Of a stretch of DNA of 64,000 nt, positions 57,621 through 64,000 are shown one piece after another. The stretch's first letter is position 1. Each line of letters starts with the position of its first letter. Both the position numbers and the translations under genes were made by a program. The stretch is from Macrocystis pyrifera (Eukaryota; Sar; Phaeophyceae; Laminariales; Laminariaceae), in contig JASSKH010000025.1 of assembly GCA_031763025.1 (NCBI GenBank), positions 930,001 through 994,000 on the forward strand, written 5' to 3'. The notes beneath the pieces were generated by a model. That model was not told where the DNA came from. It saw nothing but the letters and a program-made list of their open reading frames with translations, and made no database searches.

Positions 57621-59414
57621 GCGTATCTAACGGGGAACGTCGTGGCAGAAGCAGTTACAATGTAAGCATCAGGAACACGCTAACATGTGACCGACAGGAG
57701 TTTGACAACGATATCTACAGGGCGTCGAGCGGGAAAACCCCACGCCATTGCTAGAATCATGTTTCAAACAGCATGGTAGAGCCCATGCCGATCATCAATA
57801 TGAGGGTGAAAGCAGATTTCGTCGGGAATAGACCGCTTGATGGCGCATGGGACTAGTTCAATAAGACGAATCACCGACAGTATCAATGCAATGTTTTGGT
57901 ATGAGTACTTCATCTTGGGATCAACTGCAATCTGGCGTAGGATCCATGTCGCGGAGGATGAAGGAAGCGCTTAGGCTGTAGCTGCGTGACTATGGAACTT
58001 GATGAGTATCACGGCCGCACGGACACCATAGAAACATACATTGATACCTACTGTAGGCCTAAAGGATCGTACGCTACTCCCAACATATACATCATAATAC
58101 TATGTCCAGGATTCAATACGCGGGTCTGAACGCAATAGAGCTGGAGATGCGGCAACCTTGGGCATTCGCTGCCATCTGCAGCAAGGTCGTTTGGGCAGCA
58201 ATCTTGGTGTCGTTCCTCTACGTTGCTACGTCAAACACGTGTATTTGAAGCGAGGGAGTAGCGATTGTCGGTGTCGTGAGCGAGGTCAGGTCTGATTTTA
58301 GGTCTATCTGGATTTCGAGCAAGCATTGGAAATGTGTTTCCCGTTTTGGTGGTCGACAATGGGGTAAACCGGGAGCATTGATTTCGTGCATCCTAAGCTG
58401 AAAGAGGTAGCTGTCTGTGTAGCATATGTGCATTTGCAAGCAAAATCACAGACTATGCGATGGCTCGTGAACTTCGGAAGACGAGAAGCTCAAGCGACTC
58501 ATTGCGCACGGGTGGCGAGTGTATGAAAGGCTACGGTAAGTTCATCGCGGAAAGGTTCCAAACGGCTGGGTGAGTACGATGTCACGGTACACCAACACAA
58601 TGCATGTTCCATGTGCCTGTCGCGAGTGTCGCACTAGCGACTTGATTTATACTGACCGTAATGACCAGCAGGCGAAGGTGACATAGCCCGTTTTTTTGTT
58701 GAGGGCGTAGGGTTGGCACCAATGGGGAGACTGTGTACGGACTGACCACAGGGCTTCAAAGGTCAATGCTAGTCAGGCGTTTCCGTAAGAAGCCTTGTAT
58801 TTCATTGCTGTTCATATACGAACTGGGCCCCAGTACTCCAAGGCATACTGGTAAAACAGCTCGCGTACACAATCGAGCATCTTTGTATGTTCCATATAAA
58901 ACATGAAAGTTTGTCAAACTCGCTCCCACACTACGAGTAATACTTGAAAGTTATAAGGCAACGTCGATACTTCCACATTTTCCCACCCCAAACTACAAAT
59001 GTCCACGCCGTCGTTAGGAGATTTAATAGAGCCTGAAGCTACATGTTCTCGAAGGGGGGCTAAATTTCCCCCAACATATATCAGATATCGAAAATCAAGT
59101 AACCAAAAAACAACCACCCGTTAGCTACGGTGTTTGTAAGGCCTAATACGCTAGAAGTCGAGTGCCAGCACCTTGGGCTTTGATCGGGGAATATATATCC
59201 GTCAGTTAGCTTGAAGCAGCCAGTTGAAAATTATCACGAGTTTTCCATCATGACGTCGAGTTGTTCGTTAACACAGGGTTAGTGAACTCTAAAGGTGACG
59301 CACCTTTTTTTAACTCGTAGTGGTGCAGCTAAGATGAGTTTTCGCTCAGAGGAGGGACGACTGTCAACAATCGCGACATTGGTGTGGTTCCGCGTTTTTA
59401 AATGCATGGGATAT
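57621..59414. other. No recognised feature
   Basis: Almost no open frame exceeds 70 codons, and I noticed no repeat. Confidence 0.5.
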
Positions 59415-59846
59415 TTAAAACACTAGGTGAATACGAAGATCCTTGAAACAAAAATATCTATGCACGGAGTGCAATATCAACCAACTTGTACATCCTTTGT
59501 ACGCACTGTAAGTAGTCTTGGGGGTTTGATTGCTGCTGTAACAGCAAGGGCTAAGTGCTAATAATACAATGTACTCCACCCCACATAGAGCTGACCGAAT
59601 ACCTGGCAACGGCAACTCACTGCAGGTTAGAATGCCGCCAATTTGTTTAGCAGCGAAGGTGTTGCATTGACACCTGTCTTCCGCACCCTCCCCTCCCAGC
59701 AGGGTTTTCTGAGGAATTGCTGACAGAGGAAGAGTTTGGAGCGGAACGCAAACGATGGTGAAACCGGCGCATGCCAATACGAACGACACAGATGGACATG
59801 CAGACAAAAAGCTGGAAAACACAAAAGATAAATATGCCGCAACCAC
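59415..59846 (-). CDS. Uncharacterised Cys-rich 143-codon frame
   Basis: I do not recognise this product. It opens with a hydrophobic run (MVAAYLSFVFSSFLSACPSV, then SFVLACAGFTIVC) that could be a signal peptide or membrane segment, and carries about a dozen Cys residues. There is no repeat match and no splice evidence. It may be chance. Confidence 0.2.
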   Translation of the reverse strand: MVAAYLSFVFSSFLSACPSVSFVLACAGFTIVCVPLQTLPLSAIPQKTLLGGEGAEDRCQCNTFAAKQIGGILTCSELPLPGIRSALCGVEYIVLLALSPCCYSSNQTPKTTYSAYKGCTSWLILHSVHRYFCFKDLRIHLVF

Positions 59847-62191
59847 CGGGAATTTACTTTTAGTCGCGCTTCACTACTACACATGCTCATGGCGGTGTGT
59901 TGTAACATCAACGTTTTACACGTACGCAACATTTTCCGTGCTGTTACGATGAACTCTAATACACGTCTGGGATCGTCGAACGCCCTTCACACTTGAAGCA
60001 GCGCACCCGACACCCTTTGGCCACCGGGTGGCGCCATGAGCGCCACCTTCGCCTTGCGGCGAAAACGACTTCGTGGTGCCACAACTCCAGTGACCCTCGA
60101 ACGATATCATCGAGAAGAAAGTTGATTGCTGCGTCAAACAGCGCATGCAGTGCAGCTTCTTGAGTCGTAATCTCACTACACGAATGTATGGAATCAGTAA
60201 TAATTCATGCGACCGCACGGCAAAGGTGGTTCCCTTACGTATATGATTCATAGCATGCGGAGTCTATACCTACCTGGACCAAAAACAGATTTTCAAGAAA
60301 ATATGTTCCCGGGCCCCGATGAGAAGACCCGTGTATTAAAGTAGAAATGTAACGAACCCAATCGTATGGCGTATAGGAGTTGAAACTACGTTGGGTGGTT
60401 AATCGACTGAGGAAGACCGTCGTTCAGGACACATCGGGCCCCAAAACGTGTACCCCCCCGGGACAACGGACAACAGCCGAGGTGCCGACGTGTATCGCAT
60501 TCAATACCTGCGGCTTCTGCGAACCGTACCTCCTGCCCATACGGTGGGATCGTGTGCCCGACTCACCTGAGCACTTCTCCGTGGCCCCCACGCAGCACTT
60601 CGACTTGCAGCTAAAGTGAGTTGAACAAGTTGCACCAGCGGCAACTTCAGGCGAATGCGGATATTGACAGGTTAGAGGATGCCGCTACGTAAGCAGACCG
60701 GAGCATGAGCAAAACGTTTATTTAGAGTTGGTTTTGCAAACTGATATCAAAACTTGGCGTCAACGCCCCGCGCAGGTCGTGCCAGTGATATATTAATGCA
60801 ATTTACGCGTGATGGTGTGGCGCGCTTGATGACGTCTACATCAGAGCACTGCCGTATGTCGATGGTACCTTATTCTCTGAGGTTTTCACAAGAGAACTTC
60901 AATATCTCCCCCGGACTGTGACTTCAAACGAGCCTGTCCGCGCAACCCGACCAAGATTTCTATGCACTACGGTAGTACTAAACCATTTATACGAGTACAA
61001 TAATCTTCCTAACCAGCATATTAATAGTGTTATACTTGACGAGTAACACCGGTCAGAAATTGTAGAGCCAAAAAGTGCAGCCCCTCCCGTGGGATGAGCG
61101 AACATTATATCTGTACCTCTAGCTCTCGCTCTAGAGATGTTCGCCTTGCACGTTCATGGGGATGCCTTTCCGTGGCAAATGATGGGGTGTTTCTGGATGG
61201 CCCCAATCCTGGGTGGACGTATACATCTACGTCGGTGCCTGAGCACAACAGGCTGCTAAGAACTAGACAAGATACTACTGCTAGTGGGGCTAAGGCATAC
61301 TGTAAGTCAATCTCTTCGTGTGTATCGCAAAATGCGACCTAGATGTCTGTATGCGTTACTGTCTCTGGTGGGTTGTGGAATATCACTCAGATCAAGCCGT
61401 GCATATTGTGAAGCGTGGCCTCTAGCTTGTAAACTGTACTTGAGAGCTTTTCGTACACAGATCGTTGACATCACACCCTTAAATGCTACCATGTACCTTT
61501 TCTACCACCCTACACATACATGAAAGCGAACGGGCAAGGTGGCGGGGCTGATATCTTGTTCCCCGTCCGTTGTTGACTTGCAATTTGGGTTCTAGAGTAG
61601 GCTATCGTAAGCCGATGCAGCAGCCTATTTTTCGTTGTTTGTTTTTGTACTGGCCCCAGCGTGCACAATTGTTGACAACCCCTACACGAGGAGCTGGTTG
61701 CTGCCCCCATGCGACGTACGGGAGCTTCCCGTTGGTCGCTAGAGGAACTGGAGCTGTAGGTTTTGAGGTTGAAGAGTACCAAATATATCAAGTACCAAAG
61801 TTGTAAGAACAAGTCATGCAAGCACAAAAACAACCCTGATCAGCCGGCAGGCAGCGACGGGTGTCTGCTCTCCAAGTCACAGCAGCGATCAATACAAACG
61901 TAGTCAGGCACCAGCCTCTTTGTGGTGAGTAAGAAGAGTACCGTCGTCGGCGGGAAGAGAGTCTACGATCGCTTGTGGTGTAGCATGTGGCTGCCGTCGT
62001 ACTGTGTTTGTGCAGGAAAGAGATGCAACAAGCAGCCACACGGTGTCCGCGGCATCACGAGAACCCGAGAGACGTGCCGCTTCTAGCAACAGGTGGACGA
62101 ACTCAACGACCGGCCAATGTAATAATGCTACATATGTGACAACATCACACTTGGTAGATGCGGCCTGGCTCGCGATGAAGCGGTGACCTCC
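59847..62191. other. Unassigned; possible exon near 60540-60690
   Basis: A plus frame 60380-60619 ends at CTAAAGTGAGT, which contains a GTGAGT donor-like site. Just after it, in another frame, ELNKLHQRQLQANADIDRLEDAA reads like a coiled coil. The two cannot be joined into one model without guessing. Other frames lack motifs. Confidence 0.3.
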
Positions 62192-62740
62192 TCACATCGG
62201 TTGGCAGCTACGTTCGGCATTGCTCATTTCCGGAGCGGTCGGGACTTGTGCATAATCTTGTCTTCGTTTGAAAACTCGTGACTGGCGTATCAACGTCAAA
62301 TTTCGACGAAACAAAATTCTGTGATTCTCCATAACTCGTGTGAAACGCCGCGCTGCCTTCAGGTTGCAAGCAAACACCATACAAAGGTGTCGTTTGTTTC
62401 CCTGCGTTTGACGCAGGGGACAAAACCAACATAGCATGGGCCTGCAGACTACCCTGTTGGCAAAAACTGACAAACGTTTTTTTTGGTGTACACAGCAAGA
62501 GTAAACGCACACCTGCGCCAAATGCCCGAATAGGCGTACCGTTTGCGCCAAAGAAACGTTGACTGTGGGTTGGTTGAGCTCACGTAAAGTGGCTAGACCT
62601 ACCTGACAGTAACGCACATGAGCATATTCCTCTCTTGGCCATGTGAATTTCCATAGTGCTTGTGCGGAGGTACGGCATCGCGAAAAGCCGTATTTTGGAC
62701 GACACGTCAATTGTACAGTAAATTGAAGTTCTACGTGCAT
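62192..62740 (-). CDS. Uncharacterised 182-codon frame
   Basis: I do not recognise this product. It is a long uninterrupted frame with a balanced, basic composition (many Arg) and scattered Cys, but no signal peptide or known motif. No neighbouring exons are visible. It could be a single-exon gene, an old element fragment or chance. Confidence 0.25.
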   Translation of the reverse strand: MHVELQFTVQLTCRPKYGFSRCRTSAQALWKFTWPREEYAHVRYCQVGLATLRELNQPTVNVSLAQTVRLFGHLAQVCVYSCCVHQKKRLSVFANRVVCRPMLCWFCPLRQTQGNKRHLCMVFACNLKAARRFTRVMENHRILFRRNLTLIRQSRVFKRRQDYAQVPTAPEMSNAERSCQPM

Positions 62741-62820
62741 GCTAGTCGCAATGCTGACTTTTCCCTACAGTAGGTTTACCTATGGTTATCTAGAAACAAA
62801 ATTAATTTCCTGTCTTAACG

Positions 62821-63130
62821 GAAAAAATGACAAAAACGGTACACCAGCGCTTTTTTTGCCAGTTTAAGGTACAAAACACTCAAACCAGGCAATCAGGGTA
62901 CACCAAACCCAAGTTAGATGACATTTTCTGTCAAGGTATGCCTTTTAATGGCGAAACATCCATGTCCGTCCCTCTCACTTGTGAAAATGCAAAAAAAAAA
63001 ACGCTACACCGTCGTATTTTTCCAGTTTACGGTACTAAAAAGTAAAACGAGGTGATCAGAGGGCACACCAAACTGAAGTTATGTGACATCTTCTGTCAAA
63101 GTATACCGTTTTCTGGCAAAAATCAATGTC
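62821..63130 (+). repeat. Tandem pair, ~177-bp unit
   Basis: Two units start near 62821 and 62990. Shared blocks are CCAGTTTANGGTAC, ATCAGNGGGCACACCAAAC or its close variants, GACATTTTCTGTCAA and TTTTNTGGC. The second unit is more diverged. The ATCAGGGTACACC block resembles the palindrome motif at 3042-3907. Confidence 0.65.
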
Positions 63131-63226
63131 CTGGTACAGCTTATATTTTCGAACAAACACCGCGTTCGTGAATAGAAGCGCCTCCTTGTACTAGTGTTCA
63201 AACAAACGTACCAGGTACGAGTGAAG

Positions 63227-63388
63227 AAGACATTTTATTTCGTTTCGTGCGCGTGCGTGCAGTCAGAACACGGTACAGCGGGCGAGCCTGGCGCCGCCGC
63301 GGGTGACAGCGGGTGCTAGCAGGTAGAGGGGGGTGTTGCAAGGAACACGGTCGCCGTTTGCATGGCTAGGCGGCGCGTGTGCCTCGAG
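63227..63388 (+). repeat. ~160-bp direct repeat, copy 1
   Basis: This matches 63840-64000 almost base for base, from AAGACATTTTATTTCGTTTC to GGCGGCGCGTGTGCCTCGAG, including GTTGCAAGG and TTTGCATGGCTAGG. The start-to-start distance is about 613 bp. It is GC-rich compared with its surroundings. Confidence 0.85.
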
Positions 63389-63839
63389 ACACAGAGGAAG
63401 CACGACTGGGCTCTGTCTGGCCTCCTTGTGAGGCTCCGCTTGTACCATATACGAGATATAGGGGTCGTTTCGATATGCGAAATAATATTCAAGAGGTGCT
63501 TATTTTTGCGGCCAAACTAAACTTCAAAGAGAATTCAATGCAGTTTGAGCACCAACTTTGTCGAGCTGGCGAACAAGGGCCACGGTGAGCACCAGGCTTC
63601 ACGCGAGGTGGACGACGGGGCTCACTGTGGCAGAGAGGGAGAAAAACTTTATCGGGACGGAATCGGTGGTGAGGTGATCGCGAGACGGGCGGGCGACGTA
63701 CAAGGCTAAGAAGGAAGCTCTGCTGTTCGTTTTTTTCTTTATGACCGGTGGACCGTGTTCCAATCAGGCAGAAAATTATTACATGAGAGGGGACGGGGAT
63801 ATTCGTTTTCCCGCGCTTTTTGTTGCTTGTCCTATTTTA
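63389..63839. other. Spacer between direct repeats
   Basis: If the pair is part of a tandem array, this is the rest of a ~613-bp unit. No gene was recognised; a 69-codon plus frame (63379-63588) is not convincing. Confidence 0.5.
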
Positions 63840-64000
63840 AAGACATTTTATTTCGTTTCGTGCACGTGCGTGCACTCAGAACACGATACTGCGGGCGAGC
63901 CCGGCGCCACCTCGGGTGTCAGCGGGTGCCAGCAGGTGGAGGGGGTGTTGCAAGGGGCGCGGTCGGCGTTTGCATGGCTAGGCGGCGCGTGTGCCTCGAG
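63840..64000 (+). repeat. ~160-bp direct repeat, copy 2 (runs off window)
   Basis: This is the partner of 63227-63388 and is still matching at the last base of the window, so the repeat continues beyond 64000. Confidence 0.85.

Overview
The window reads as non-coding, repeat-dominated nuclear DNA of a eukaryote. There are no closely packed ORFs, operons or ribosome-binding sites. Spliceosomal-type GT...AG signals, a tRNA-derived SINE, APE-type LINEs, MITEs and microsatellites are all present. A stramenopile, possibly a brown alga, is my best guess. It rests on the style of the LINE proteins and on one secreted plant-root-cap/von Willebrand D-like gene, and it is an inference that needs a database search.

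Layout. Bases 1-8500 hold 3' ends of one LINE family, two copies of a dimeric tRNA-derived SINE, mariner-like and TTAA-type MITEs, a cluster of AATCAGG palindromes, and two adjacent copies of a GC-rich element, one of them with 25-bp inverted ends. Bases 8527-13770 hold two long LINE copies in convergent arrangement, one with a 424-codon open reverse transcriptase frame. Bases 13.8-20.8 kb are mostly unassigned, with two tandem arrays and the first of two ~560-bp direct repeats. A third long LINE, still carrying part of its endonuclease, lies at about 20.8-24.1 kb. The second ~560-bp repeat follows at 25.6 kb.

Bases 31-36.4 kb form a nested repeat cluster: a broken LINE, a ~1.3-kb foldback element built from 42-bp units in opposite orientations, and another LINE split by a 950-bp element with inverted ends. 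Bases 36.4-43.9 kb show no recognisable gene. The one convincing host gene lies on the minus strand at 43.9-45.2 kb. It encodes a Cys-rich secreted-type protein with a GDPH vWD-like and Root_cap-like region, and the best model needs a 26-nt intron and shows one frame change. Bases 46-52 kb hold degenerate simple repeats, a 29-bp G run and two more MITEs. A divergent LINE end lies at 52.5-53.5 kb, followed by a weak ~1.9-kb-spaced duplication and then largely featureless DNA. The last 1.2 kb contains two pairs of direct repeats, one of which runs off the window edge.

The LINEs are the only recognised source of mobilising enzymes here. The SINE and possibly other non-autonomous repeats may have depended on them. 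The DNA-type MITEs must have used transposases encoded elsewhere, because none is recognisable in this window.
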